From contig CAJTUT010000006.1 in the NCBI GenBank assembly GCA_910579455.1, positions 5,213 to 69,212 on the forward strand: a DNA stretch of 64,000 nucleotides, in the 5' to 3' direction. The DNA comes from an uncultured Bacilli bacterium (lineage in GTDB: Bacteria > Bacillota_I > Bacilli_A > RF39 > UBA660). The notes under the pieces are model-generated. The model had not been told where the DNA came from. It was given only the letters and a program-made list of their open reading frames with translations, and did not search any database. Position 1 is the stretch's first letter; the number at the start of each line of letters is the position of its first letter. Positions 49,976 through 58,772 of the stretch are shown in pieces. The position numbers were made by a program, and so were the translations under genes.

Positions 49976-50284
49976 TTAATCAATCATTTCGTTTGATTTT
50001 TTTGTTATTCTTACTTTTTTACCATTTTTATTTGTTGTATGTCCTATTCTAGTTCCTTTTTTTGTTTTAGGATCCACAATCATAACATTAGAAGCATGAA
50101 TTGGAGCTTCCATCTCTACAATCCCTCCAGATTCTTGTCCATTAGGTTTTTTATGTTTTTTAACAACATTGATCCCCTCTACAACAACCCTGTTACTACC
50201 TCTAATTACTTTAATAATCTTTCCTATTTTTCCTTTGTCAGAACCAGTGATAACTACAACCTCATCTCCTACTTTTAAGTTCAT
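49976..50284 (-). CDS. rplX: ribosomal protein L24
   Basis: The 102-aa assembly-initiator protein shows the KOW motif VGDEVVVITGSDKGKIGKII at 5-24, VEGINVVKKHKKPNGQESGG near 35-54, and PIHASNVMIVDP. Position between rplN and rplE is standard. Confidence 0.98.
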   Translation of the reverse strand: MNLKVGDEVVVITGSDKGKIGKIIKVIRGSNRVVVEGINVVKKHKKPNGQESGGIVEMEAPIHASNVMIVDPKTKKGTRIGHTTNKNGKKVRITKKSNEMID

Positions 50285-50297
50285 ATTTATCCTCCTC

Positions 50298-50666
50298 TTA
50301 TAGTACTTCTTTTGCTAAAGATACAATTTTCATAAAATCTTTATCACGAAGTTCTCTTGCAACTGGTCCAAAGATACGAGTTCCTATTGGACTCTTATCA
50401 TCCTTAATGATAACACAAGCATTGTCATCGAACTTAATATAACTTCCATCCTCACGACGAACACCTTGACGGCTACGAACGATAACTGCTTTTACAACTT
50501 TACCCTTTTTAAGGTTTGAATTTGGTATTGCCTGTTTAACCGTACCAACTACTATGTCACCAATGTTTCCAGTTTTAACATGACTTCCACCAAGCACACG
50601 AATGACTAATAATTCACGAGCTCCAGAGTTGTCTGTAACTTTCATACGACTTTCTTGTTGTAACAT
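50298..50666 (-). CDS. rplN: ribosomal protein L14
   Basis: The 122-aa protein forms intersubunit bridges and binds RsfS. MLQQESRMKVTDNSGARELL is invariant at the start, and VRREDGSYIKFDDNACVII near 75-93 and GTRIFGPVARELRDKDFMKI near 100-119 follow. It is 25 bp after rpsQ. Confidence 0.98.
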   Translation of the reverse strand: MLQQESRMKVTDNSGARELLVIRVLGGSHVKTGNIGDIVVGTVKQAIPNSNLKKGKVVKAVIVRSRQGVRREDGSYIKFDDNACVIIKDDKSPIGTRIFGPVARELRDKDFMKIVSLAKEVL

Positions 50667-50691
50667 AAATTATTCCTCCTCACCTAAAGCG

Positions 50692-50952
50692 TTAAATAAT
50701 AACTGCTTCTTTTACAATTTCTTTTAAATAGAAATGTTTCGTTTTAGATATAGGTCTTGTAGATACAATACGAACAGTATCCCCAACCTTTGCCTTATTT
50801 GTTTCATCATGAACACAATACTTTTTAGAGTGTTTAACTCTTTTATGATATAATGGATGATTCTTATAAGTTTCAATTAATACAGTAATCGTTTTATTAT
50901 TAGTAGAACTAACAACTTTACCAACGAATTCTTTTTTTATCGCTTTTTCCAT
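50692..50952 (-). CDS. rpsQ: ribosomal protein S17
   Basis: The 86-aa OB-fold protein binds 16S rRNA near the body. VGKVVSSTNNKTITVLIETY and KYCVHDETNKAKVGDTVRI with the final STRPISKTKHFYL are S17 features. It follows rpmC by 11 bp. Confidence 0.98.
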   Translation of the reverse strand: MEKAIKKEFVGKVVSSTNNKTITVLIETYKNHPLYHKRVKHSKKYCVHDETNKAKVGDTVRIVSTRPISKTKHFYLKEIVKEAVII

Positions 50953-50963
50953 ATCATATCCTC

Positions 50964-51158
50964 CTAATTATTTACTTCACGTTCTTTAAGAACGGTCTTC
51001 ATTCTTGCAACGGTGTGTCTTAATTCTCTAATTCTTGAAGGCTTTTCAAGATTACCTGTAGCCTGTTGAAAACGTAAATTAAATAATTCCTGTTTCGTTT
51101 CTACTAACTTCTTTTTGATATCCTCAGTAGATAATTCCCTAATTTCATTAACCTTCAT
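50964..51158 (-). CDS. rpmC: ribosomal protein L29
   Basis: The 64-aa helical protein lies at the exit tunnel. ELRFQQATGNLE-like residues (LFNLRFQQATGNLEKPSRIR near 26-45) and RHTVARMKTVLKERE identify L29. Its start overlaps rplP by 11 nt. Confidence 0.97.
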   Translation of the reverse strand: MKVNEIRELSTEDIKKKLVETKQELFNLRFQQATGNLEKPSRIRELRHTVARMKTVLKEREVNN

Positions 51159-51579
51159 TTATTTCACCACCATTTTCTTTTTTTACAAATTTTGTGGCAA
51201 CTGGTAATTTATGAGAAGCAAGTCTTAAAGCTTCTCGAGCAATTTCTTCGCTAACTCCAGCAATTTCAAACATAATTTTACCTTCCTTAACTACTGCTAC
51301 CCAACCTTCTACATTACCTTTACCCTTACCTTGACGAGTGCCAATTGGTTTTTTTGTTAGTGGCATGTGTGGAAATATATTAATCCATACTTTTCCACCA
51401 CGTTTCATATAACGAGTCATAGCTACACGAGCTGCTTCGATTTGATTTGCTGTAATCCAAGCCCCACTCTTTGCCTGTAAACCAAACTCTCCAAAACTTA
51501 ATGTTGTGTTTCCTTTTGACTTTCCTTCATAAGGTAATCTATGAACACGACGATATTTAGTTCTTGATGGTATTAACAT
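51148..51579 (-). CDS. rplP: ribosomal protein L16
   Basis: The 143-aa protein helps position A-site tRNA. MLIPSRTKYRRVHRLPYEGK starts it; AARVAMTRYMKRGGKVWINI near 48-67 and PLTKKPIGTRQGKGKGNVEG are conserved. It starts 1 bp after rpsC and overlaps rpmC by 11 nt. Confidence 0.98.
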   Translation of the reverse strand: MLIPSRTKYRRVHRLPYEGKSKGNTTLSFGEFGLQAKSGAWITANQIEAARVAMTRYMKRGGKVWINIFPHMPLTKKPIGTRQGKGKGNVEGWVAVVKEGKIMFEIAGVSEEIAREALRLASHKLPVATKFVKKENGGEINEG

Positions 51580-51580
51580 A

Positions 51581-52234
51581 TCAATTACCTCCTTTAGCCT
51601 TTTTTGATGAAAGAATTTCTCCCTTATAGATCCAAACCTTTACACCAATTTTTCCAAACGTTGTATCAGCCTCACTGGTAGCATAATCAACATCAGCTCT
51701 TAAAGTATGTAGAGGTATCGTTCCTTCTGTATAACCCTCACTACGAGCCATATCAGCTCCGCCAAGTCTTCCAGATACAGAAGTTTTAATACCTTTAGCA
51801 CCTGCCTTCATTGCATTTCTAATTGCACGTTTTTGAGCCATACGGAATGATGCTCTATTACTAATTTGATTTGCAATGGAATCTGCTACCAACTGTGCAT
51901 TCATATCCGCTTTTTTTATATCAACAATTGATATTTGAACATTTTCATCCACAATTTTCGATAAAATCTTTTTTAATTTTTCTATTTCTTCTCCACCACG
52001 GCCAATCATAACCCCAGGTTTAGAAGTATGAATTACTACTTCGCATCTCTTAGCATTTCTTTCAATCTCTACTTTTGCAATTGACGCATTCTTCATATTT
52101 TTTGCTAAATATTCACGAATTTTAATATCCCTTTCTAAATTCTTAGAAAAGTCCTTTTTATTAGAATACCATCTAGCTTCCCAGTCCTTATTGATACCAA
52201 GTCTTAGTCCATTAGGATTAACTTTCTGTCCCAT
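51581..52234 (-). CDS. rpsC: ribosomal protein S3
   Basis: The 217-aa protein lines the mRNA entry channel. MGQKVNPNGLRLGINKDWEA, the KH motif VMIGRGGEEIEKLKKIL near 75-91, and the C-terminal GRLGGADMARSEGYTEGTIP are typical S3. 16 bp separate it from rplV. Confidence 0.98.
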   Translation of the reverse strand: MGQKVNPNGLRLGINKDWEARWYSNKKDFSKNLERDIKIREYLAKNMKNASIAKVEIERNAKRCEVVIHTSKPGVMIGRGGEEIEKLKKILSKIVDENVQISIVDIKKADMNAQLVADSIANQISNRASFRMAQKRAIRNAMKAGAKGIKTSVSGRLGGADMARSEGYTEGTIPLHTLRADVDYATSEADTTFGKIGVKVWIYKGEILSSKKAKGGN

Positions 52235-52250
52235 ATTGTAACCTCCTTCA

Positions 52251-52583
52251 TTATTTTGTAGCCACAGTTATTACTATGTGACTAGTTCTATGATTGTTTT
52301 GTCCAATATGAGAACGTGAATCAATCACATGACGTTTCATAACTGGACCAGCATCTACTCTTGCTTCCTTAATATAAAGTGTATCAGCATCTGCACCTTC
52401 ATTATTAACAGCGTTCGCAATAGCAGAATCCAAAACTTTTTTAGTAAGTCTAGCTGCTTTATTGTTCATATTAACTAATATGGTTAATGCGTCACTCACC
52501 CTTTTACCACGAATCATATCACTCACTAAACGAGCTCTAATTGGCGATAATCTAAGTGACTTAGCAATTGCTCTTGCTTCCAT
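52251..52583 (-). CDS. rplV: ribosomal protein L22
   Basis: The 110-aa protein has a loop reaching the exit tunnel. ARAIAKSLRLSPIRARLVSD opens it, and IKEARVDAGPVMKRHVIDSR... with SHIVITV closes it in the family style. It follows rpsS by 22 bp. Confidence 0.98.
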   Translation of the reverse strand: MEARAIAKSLRLSPIRARLVSDMIRGKRVSDALTILVNMNNKAARLTKKVLDSAIANAVNNEGADADTLYIKEARVDAGPVMKRHVIDSRSHIGQNNHRTSHIVITVATK

Positions 52584-52605
52584 ATATTTTCCTCCTAGTC
52601 ATTTT

Positions 52606-52875
52606 TTATTTCTTTTTATCAGAACCATGTCCACCAAATTTACGAGTTAATGCAAATTCCCCAAGTTTATGTCCAACCATATCCTCTGTAACATATACTG
52701 GTATAAATTCCCTACCATTATGAACTGCAAATGTGTGTCCTATAAAATCAGGAAAAATAGTAGAACGACGTGACCAAGTTTTTATAACTTCTTTTTTTCC
52801 AGACTTATTTAGTTCTCGGACCTTTTTCAACAATCTCTTAAATACATAAGGTCCTTTTTTGGTACTTCTAGCCAT
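52606..52875 (-). CDS. rpsS: ribosomal protein S19
   Basis: The 89-aa head protein shows RSTKKGPYVFKRLLKK at the start, KTWSRRSTIFPDFIGHTFAV near 29-48, and HKLGEFALTRKFGGH at the end. Position between rplB and rplV is standard. Confidence 0.98.
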   Translation of the reverse strand: MARSTKKGPYVFKRLLKKVRELNKSGKKEVIKTWSRRSTIFPDFIGHTFAVHNGREFIPVYVTEDMVGHKLGEFALTRKFGGHGSDKKK

Positions 52876-52891
52876 TTTTTATCATCCTTTC

Positions 52892-53722
52892 CTATTTACC
52901 ATTACGACGACGTACGATAAATTTATCAGATTGTTTTTTCTTACGTGTCTTGTATCCAAGTGCAGGTTTACCCCAAGGAGTAACTGGTGCCTTACGTCCG
53001 ATTGGTGCACGTCCTTCTCCTCCACCATGTGGATGATCATTTGGATTCATGACAGAACCACGTACTGTAGGGCGAATTCCCTTATGACGATTACGTCCAG
53101 CCTTTCCAATCTTTACAAGAGAAGAATCCTCATTCCCAACCTCACCAACTGTTGCCATACAGGTTCCTAACACTTTTCTTTGTTCTCCGCTTGTTAAGCG
53201 AACCATTACATATTTACCTTCTCGACCAAGAATTTGAGCAGATGTTCCAGCACTTCTTGCTAACTCTCCTCCTTTTCCAGGACGAAGTTCAATATTATGA
53301 ATAACAGTTCCGACAGGAATTAACATAATTGGTAATGCATTACCAACCTTGATGTCTGCTTTTTCTGAAGATATAACTTTCATACCAACCTCTAAATTCT
53401 TAGGAGCAAGAATATATCTTTTTTCTCCATCCAAATAATTAATTAAAGCGATATTAGCAGTCCTGTTCGGATCATATTCTATACTTGCTACCACTCCAGG
53501 TACATTTAATTTATTTCTCTTAAAATCAATGATACGGTACTTTCTTTTCGCACCTCCACCTTGATGACGAACTGTAATCTTACCCTGATTATTACGTCCA
53601 GCATTTTTCTTAATTGTAACAGTAAGACTTTTCAAAGGAGAGTTCTTAGCAATTCCTTCATTTACTAAAGTACTCATCTTTCTACGTCCTGGTGTAGTAG
53701 GTTTATAATTTCTTATTGCCAT
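52892..53722 (-). CDS. rplB: ribosomal protein L2
   Basis: The 276-aa protein is needed for peptidyl transferase activity and subunit joining. Conserved parts are GRNNQGKITVRHQGGGAKRK near 41-60, RSAGTSAQILGREGKYVMVR, and the C-terminal NPNDHPHGGGEGRAPIGRKA with the essential His. 16 bp follow rplW. Confidence 0.98.
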   Translation of the reverse strand: MAIRNYKPTTPGRRKMSTLVNEGIAKNSPLKSLTVTIKKNAGRNNQGKITVRHQGGGAKRKYRIIDFKRNKLNVPGVVASIEYDPNRTANIALINYLDGEKRYILAPKNLEVGMKVISSEKADIKVGNALPIMLIPVGTVIHNIELRPGKGGELARSAGTSAQILGREGKYVMVRLTSGEQRKVLGTCMATVGEVGNEDSSLVKIGKAGRNRHKGIRPTVRGSVMNPNDHPHGGGEGRAPIGRKAPVTPWGKPALGYKTRKKKQSDKFIVRRRNGK

Positions 53723-53738
53723 AATTTATTTTCCTCCT

Positions 53739-54023
53739 CTAACCAAGATCTATGGTTTGCCCTTCTGCTAGTTTTACAATAGCTTTTTTTGATCTATTGG
53801 TTAAACCAGTATAACGACCAACTCTTCTTTTTTTAGGCTTTTCATTTATTGTTTTAATTGAAACAACCTTTACATTAAAAATTTTTTCAATTGCCTGTTT
53901 AACTTCTGTTTTATTTGTTCTTGGATCTACCTTAAATGTATATTGTCCAGCCTCTTTTAACAACTGACTTTTTTCAGTAATTACTGGTGCCTTAATAATT
54001 TCTAAATATTTTGTATCATTCAT
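53739..54023 (-). CDS. rplW: ribosomal protein L23
   Basis: The 94-aa protein docks signal recognition particle and trigger factor at the tunnel exit. IIKAPVITEKSQLL near 9-22 and YTFKVDPRTNKTEVKQAIEK near 28-47 are L23 motifs. Its start shares one base with the rplD stop at 54023. Confidence 0.98.
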   Translation of the reverse strand: MNDTKYLEIIKAPVITEKSQLLKEAGQYTFKVDPRTNKTEVKQAIEKIFNVKVVSIKTINEKPKKRRVGRYTGLTNRSKKAIVKLAEGQTIDLG

Positions 54024-54649
54024 TACAATAGCACCTCCTCAATTTGCTTCAAAGCATCCTTAGTAACAACCAAATAATCTGATCCTACTAAATCTAATAC
54101 ACTAATTTCTTTTGGTGTTACTAATAAAATATTAGATAGATTTCTAGTAGCAAGAATCACATTTTCATCTAAATCCTTTACTACTAACAACACCTTTTTA
54201 TCAGTTAGTTTTAATAAATCTAACACTTTAACAAAATCTTTTGTTTTTGGTGTTTCTAAAACCAAATCCTCTAAAATAACAATTGCATCTTCCATAGCTT
54301 TATAGCTATATGCTGACTTAATAGCAATTCCACGTTCTTTACGATTCATCTTTTTGCTATAGTCTCTAGGAACTGGTGTACCATATCTTCCACCACCTAC
54401 CCATTGTACAGATCTGATAGATCCCTGACGGGCATGTCCTGTTCCTTTTTGTCTCCATGGCTTTCTTCCGCCACCTCTAACTTCTGAACGAGTCTTTGTA
54501 CTGTGTGTTCCTTGTCTAAGCGATGCACGTCCTAAAATGATTGCATCGTATAAAACTTTATCATTTGGAGTTACTCCAAATATATTCTCATTTAATTTTT
54601 CATCATTAATCTTTTCACCCTTAAGATTGAAAATATCTACTTTTTTCAT
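54023..54649 (-). CDS. rplD: ribosomal protein L4
   Basis: The 208-aa protein has the long basic loop RQGTHSTKTRSEVRGGGRKP, then WRQKGTGHARQGSIRS (about 43-85), that lines the exit tunnel. The C-terminal domain has LLVVKDLDENVILATRNL. In some bacteria L4 also represses the S10 operon through the leader. 51 bp separate it from rplC. Confidence 0.98.
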   Translation of the reverse strand: MKKVDIFNLKGEKINDEKLNENIFGVTPNDKVLYDAIILGRASLRQGTHSTKTRSEVRGGGRKPWRQKGTGHARQGSIRSVQWVGGGRYGTPVPRDYSKKMNRKERGIAIKSAYSYKAMEDAIVILEDLVLETPKTKDFVKVLDLLKLTDKKVLLVVKDLDENVILATRNLSNILLVTPKEISVLDLVGSDYLVVTKDALKQIEEVLL

Positions 54650-54700
54650 ATCTCTTTCCTCCTTTCATCACAAATCATCCTCTTACTTCCTGTGATGATA

Positions 54701-55444
54701 TTATTCTGCACTTTCTATTACTTCTTCTTGAACTGATTTTTCTACATTTTCGTCCGTTGGTTCTAATTGTTCAACTTCTTCAACATAGCTAACTAAATCA
54801 GCAGGAGTATTCACAACATCAGGATTTTTCACTGCTGTGCGAATGATAACTAATGATTTTTTTGGACCTGGAACATTTCCTTTTATAAGAATCACACTAT
54901 TTTCTTTATCAACAGAGACAATTTCTAAATTTTGAATTGTTGTTTTTACATGACCCATATGCCCAGGCATTTTTTTACCCTTTAACACATGCATTGGCAA
55001 CATTGTACCAAGAGATCCTACACCTCTATGATATTGAGATCCATGTCCCATAGGACCACGAGATTGGTTGTGCCGTTTAATAACTCCTTGAAAACCTTTT
55101 CCTTTGCTGATTCCACTAACATCAACCATTTCTCCTTCTTTGAAAGTATCTACACCTATTACTTGTCCCAAAGTATAATCACTTGTATTTACTCCCCTAA
55201 TTTCTCTTAAGAAGCGCTTAGGTTCAGTATTTGCTTTTTTTGTATGACCCATTGATGGTTTGTTGCTAGATTTTTCTTTAATTGTTTTTGTTGCAAGTTG
55301 TACTGCATCATAACCCTCTTTTTCTACCGTTTTAATTTGAGTCACAACATTTGGTTCTACTCGAATCACAGTAACCGGAATCAATTTACCTTCTTTAGTA
55401 AATACTTGGGTCATTCCGATCTTTTCACCTAAGATTCCTTTCAT
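54701..55444 (-). CDS. rplC: ribosomal protein L3 with acidic C-terminal extension
   Basis: L3 is an early 50S assembly protein at the peptidyl-transferase centre. The 247-aa sequence contains GEKIGMTQVF near 5-14, the tip loop with VIKRHNQSRGPMGHGSQYHR near 120-139, and MPGHMGHVKTTIQNLEIVSVD. The usual length is about 209; the last ~37 residues (from ADLVSYVEEVEQLEP to VQEEVIESAE) form an acidic tail. It starts 15 bp after rpsJ. Confidence 0.97.
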   Translation of the reverse strand: MKGILGEKIGMTQVFTKEGKLIPVTVIRVEPNVVTQIKTVEKEGYDAVQLATKTIKEKSSNKPSMGHTKKANTEPKRFLREIRGVNTSDYTLGQVIGVDTFKEGEMVDVSGISKGKGFQGVIKRHNQSRGPMGHGSQYHRGVGSLGTMLPMHVLKGKKMPGHMGHVKTTIQNLEIVSVDKENSVILIKGNVPGPKKSLVIIRTAVKNPDVVNTPADLVSYVEEVEQLEPTDENVEKSVQEEVIESAE

Positions 55445-55459
55445 TTTTATTTCCTCCTA

Positions 55460-55771
55460 TTATTTTGTTTTTATTTCAATATCCACTCCGCTAGGTAAGT
55501 CTAATCGTGCTAAAGCATCGATTACTTCCTTGCTGGGATTTTTGATATCAATAAGTCTTTTATGTGTACGCATTTCAAACTGCTCACGACTATCTTTATA
55601 TTTATGAACAGCTCTTAAAATTGTAAACTTTTCCACCTCAGTTGGTAGTGGTACTGGCCCTGATATTGACCCACCCAATCTTTTAATTGTTTCAACAATT
55701 TTTGTTACAGCATTATCTAAAACTCTATGATCATATGCTTTTAACTTAATACGAACCCTTTCTGTCGACAT
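55460..55771 (-). CDS. rpsJ: ribosomal protein S10
   Basis: This 103-aa head protein also serves antitermination as NusE. RVRIKLKAYDHRVLDNAV near 5-22, RLGGSISGPVPLPTEVEKFT and the THKRLIDIKNPSKEVIDALARL segment identify it. It is the first gene of the S10 block, with a 5' leader and promoter upstream (55772-55924). Confidence 0.98.
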   Translation of the reverse strand: MSTERVRIKLKAYDHRVLDNAVTKIVETIKRLGGSISGPVPLPTEVEKFTILRAVHKYKDSREQFEMRTHKRLIDIKNPSKEVIDALARLDLPSGVDIEIKTK

Positions 55772-55894
55772 ATAAATCCTCCCTTCGCCTATATCTAGTA
55801 TAGACTTGCTCCATGCAAATAACCTAATAACCTAATTAACAACTTAACCCGGTGTATCAGCAACCTTGCACATCTAAGCAGTCACACAGATAAA
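55772..55894 (-). promoter_or_regulatory. S10-operon leader (candidate autoregulatory 5' UTR)
   Basis: On the minus strand the leader of about 115 nt contains GATGTGCAAGGTTGCTGATA followed by CACCGGG (about 55848-55876), resembling the AGGTTGCTGACACACCGGG element seen ahead of rpsJ in many Bacilli. It ends in GGGAGG before the rpsJ start. Regulation by L4 or another r-protein is inferred. Confidence 0.5.
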
Positions 55895-55924
55895 ATTATA
55901 TCACACGTATTCTCTATTTTGCAA
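55895..55924 (-). promoter_or_regulatory. promoter of the S10 ribosomal block
   Basis: On the minus strand TTGCAA (55919-55924) and TATAAT (55895-55900) are separated by 18 bp, with TGTGA just before the -10 box. Confidence 0.7.
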
Positions 55925-56020
55925 GGCTTTTTTATATTTTTTTTAAAGCCCACTATTCAATTTTATTCTTTTTTCAAAAAAACTAAACCTAATTATACTA
56001 AAATATCATTTTTACAATAT

Positions 56021-57217
56021 TTAATCATCCTTTTTAATAATAGAAGCGGGTATTAAAGTATTAGCACCAAACTTATTGTTAATTTCATCAATTGTTCTTT
56101 GAAATTGCTCAGTATCTCCCCTATAATCTTCCTGTTCGAACAAAGAAATTTGTTTATGAGCACAGTCCGTCAAATCTGCCAACCGTAGTCCAATTAATCT
56201 AATAGGATCTTGTCTCCAGCCTATTTTAAGTAACTGCTTAGCCTCTTTAAAAATTTTGCCCGTATCATTAGTAGAATTCTCCAATTTTGTCTGTTTTGAA
56301 TAACTTTTGAAACTACTATTTTTATAAATGATCGCTACTGTATTACAATACTTATTTTTACTTCTTAGTTGGCTTGAAACCTCGGAAGCCTGTCTAAATA
56401 AAACATCCTCCAGTAAACTCAAATCAGTAATATCCTTTGGCAAAGTCTCAGAAACACTAATACTAGGATTTTTAGTTTCTAGTTTTTCTACTTTATTGTA
56501 ATCAACTCCATTTGCTGAATCTTTTAAAAACTGTGCCTGATTTTTAAAGTGTTTTCTTAGTAAAACAATATCTGCATTCGCAAGTTTTCCAATTGTATCA
56601 ATCCCCATTTTTTTTAAACGCTCTGCCGTTTTTTTACCAACCATAAATAAGTCCTCAATTGGAAGTGGCCACATTTTAGACCTTACTTCCTTAAAAAAAA
56701 GAGTATGAACCTTATCTGGTTTTTCAAAATCACTAGCCATTTTCGCACACAACATATTATTAGCAATCCCCACGTTTACTGTAAATCCAAATAACTCTTT
56801 AATTTCTCTTTTAAGTTTATAGGCTAAACCTACATAATCCTTGTAAATATAGGATGTTCCCGTAAAATCTAAATAAGCCTCATCTACTGAATATCTCTGA
56901 ATAGTGGGTGTATATTTTTTTAAATATTCATGGAATAATCTAGATTGTTCATAATACCACTCGTAGTTCGGTGAAAAAACCTTAACAGTAGGACATTTCT
57001 TTTTAGCCAAATAAAGAGTCTCTGCTGTTTTTATTCCATATTTTTTAGCAACCATACTCTTAGCTAAGACAATTCCATGACGAGTGGATTCATCCCCACC
57101 AATAATAGATGGAATATTTCTTATATCCACTTGATACCCATGTTTTAAAAGATAAAGAGCAGTCCACGACAAAAAAGCATTATTCACATCTACATGAAAA
57201 ATGATTCTTTTACCCAT
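56021..57217 (-). CDS. dinB: Y-family DNA polymerase (DinB/Pol IV-like)
   Basis: The 398-aa translesion polymerase has FHVDVNNAFLSW near residues 7-18 (first catalytic Asp), the RHGIVLAKSMVAKKYGIKTA segment, YSVDEAYLDFT near 108-118 (Asp-Glu pair), VNVGIANNMLCAKMASD, the HhH-like region MVGKKTAERLKKMGIDTIGK near 197-216, and a little-finger domain ending LIGLRLADLTD. NNAFLSW in place of the DinB DCDAFFAS-type motif occurs in Firmicutes YqjW/UvrX-related forms, so DinB versus UvrX assignment is open. No LexA box seen upstream. The C-terminus lacks a clear beta-clamp peptide except QISLFEQ (near 360), which fits one. Confidence 0.9.
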   Translation of the reverse strand: MGKRIIFHVDVNNAFLSWTALYLLKHGYQVDIRNIPSIIGGDESTRHGIVLAKSMVAKKYGIKTAETLYLAKKKCPTVKVFSPNYEWYYEQSRLFHEYLKKYTPTIQRYSVDEAYLDFTGTSYIYKDYVGLAYKLKREIKELFGFTVNVGIANNMLCAKMASDFEKPDKVHTLFFKEVRSKMWPLPIEDLFMVGKKTAERLKKMGIDTIGKLANADIVLLRKHFKNQAQFLKDSANGVDYNKVEKLETKNPSISVSETLPKDITDLSLLEDVLFRQASEVSSQLRSKNKYCNTVAIIYKNSSFKSYSKQTKLENSTNDTGKIFKEAKQLLKIGWRQDPIRLIGLRLADLTDCAHKQISLFEQEDYRGDTEQFQRTIDEINNKFGANTLIPASIIKKDD

Positions 57218-57393
57218 ATCGTCACCTCTATTCTACATTAATTATAGAACATTTTTTCGATTTTCACAATTCTTTAAAGTTCCTAAATATAAGAATGGGA
57301 CATAGTATTTAAATCCTTGCTAATTTCTAAATTTTTATTAACTACTGCTACAAATTCATATGTGTTATTATATGCCCTATAGTTTCCCTACTT

Positions 57394-58671
57394 TTAAATT
57401 TTATTATCATTCAAGCAAAATACAGCATAAATAGGAATATATCTAACTTCTTTTTTTGTTGAAAAGTTATTTTCAGTAATCCTATAAGCATTAAAAACTG
57501 TATGTTTTTTCATAAGCACAGATAAAGACTTTGCCTTAGACATCGCTTTTATAGTTATTTCAATAGGAATGATTTGTCCCATACGGTTTTGCACTACGAA
57601 ATTAACTTCCGCCTTACCATCAGACTGATAATAATATAACGAATATCCGGCTTCCATTAAGGTTTTTGCGATATGATTTTCATATAGTGTTTCCTTCATC
57701 TGCTCACTATATAGAAATGACTTTCTATTTAAATGCATCATAGAAAATAAAATCCCTTCGTCGACCAAATACAATTTAAAACTATCTGTCTCTCTACAAC
57801 TACTAAGGGGCGATTTTACTGTCCTTATTTTATAACTTCTGCACACCAACTGATTGTCAACTAAATATTTAATAGCTGTATCATATTCCTTTGCCCTTTT
57901 GCCATATCCCATTAAACCATACTGAAATTTCCTATTTTCCTTTTGTAGTTGTAAAGGAATGCTATTTAAGACCTCTATTCCCCTGGAAATATCAATCAAA
58001 GTAGGATTTAAAGCAATTTCCTTAATATAAGAGTCTATAATCTTCCCTTTAATTGCCTTAATCTCATTATCACTAGCTCCATTTATATAGGATAAAATCA
58101 CCTCTGGCAACCCTCCAGTGACTAAATATTCATAGAACATATCAAGTGCTACTTTATGAAAAGGACAAGTCCTCTTTTTTTCAAACGATTCTCTGATCAA
58201 ATCAGCCAATTGCCTCTCATCACGTACCCAAAGATATTCCTCAAAATCCATTCCCGTCATACCCTTAAATTGTAACTCAATCCCCTTAAAACTATGTAGG
58301 TTCTCCCTTCTAGAAGTAATCGCTATAATATGATAAGGATTATTCCCATTTCCGAACAATTTTAAACCTCTTATAATTTCTATATCATTAACATTATCAA
58401 AGACTAATAACGAATCATTTTCCAAAATAGTTTCCCCTGATAATAAAGACAAGCTTATAATCAACTTATCTACTGACCTTTCTTTTTTGAATATTTCTAT
58501 CAACTGTTTATTATTATTAGAATCAAAGTAAATACAATTTTTATATTCGCCTTTTCCAAAATTTAGGATAGTAAATGTTTTTCCTACCTGTTTTGGACCA
58601 TATACTACCAGAGGCTTTCGAATCAAGTCATTTTTCCATTTTTGTAGGAATGATTCTATTTTTCGTTCCAT
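57394..58671 (-). CDS. AAA_14/DUF4143 ATPase
   Basis: The 425-aa protein has Walker A VYGPKQVGKT near residues 23-32, Walker B SLLVFDNVNDI near 83, and the arginine finger-type region RENLHSFKGIEL. The C-terminal DUF4143 part contains EYLVTGGLPEVILSYI near 187-203, then LYENHIAKTLMEAGYSLYYYQSDGKAEVNFVV, which has the E...D.E spacing of a PD-(D/E)xK-like fold. These ATPases are common in gut bacteria and their role is unknown. The gene is flanked by 176 and 101 bp spacers and reads alone. Confidence 0.85.
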   Translation of the reverse strand: MERKIESFLQKWKNDLIRKPLVVYGPKQVGKTFTILNFGKGEYKNCIYFDSNNNKQLIEIFKKERSVDKLIISLSLLSGETILENDSLLVFDNVNDIEIIRGLKLFGNGNNPYHIIAITSRRENLHSFKGIELQFKGMTGMDFEEYLWVRDERQLADLIRESFEKKRTCPFHKVALDMFYEYLVTGGLPEVILSYINGASDNEIKAIKGKIIDSYIKEIALNPTLIDISRGIEVLNSIPLQLQKENRKFQYGLMGYGKRAKEYDTAIKYLVDNQLVCRSYKIRTVKSPLSSCRETDSFKLYLVDEGILFSMMHLNRKSFLYSEQMKETLYENHIAKTLMEAGYSLYYYQSDGKAEVNFVVQNRMGQIIPIEITIKAMSKAKSLSVLMKKHTVFNAYRITENNFSTKKEVRYIPIYAVFCLNDNKI

Positions 58672-58772
58672 AAATTGTAACCTCCATACATATTTTATAA
58701 AATAAGTATATCTTTATTTCTATAGATAGTCAATAAAAAACCAAAATAAAAAGACTAATACTGCTCGTCTTA

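Noticed and set aside
52859..53170. Plus-strand ORF of 103 aa over rplB
   Set aside because: Antisense to the highly conserved L2 gene.
55772..56020. A tRNA gene in the spacer upstream of rpsJ
   Set aside because: No cloverleaf or GGTTC-type T-arm could be formed; the sequence fits a ribosomal-protein leader.
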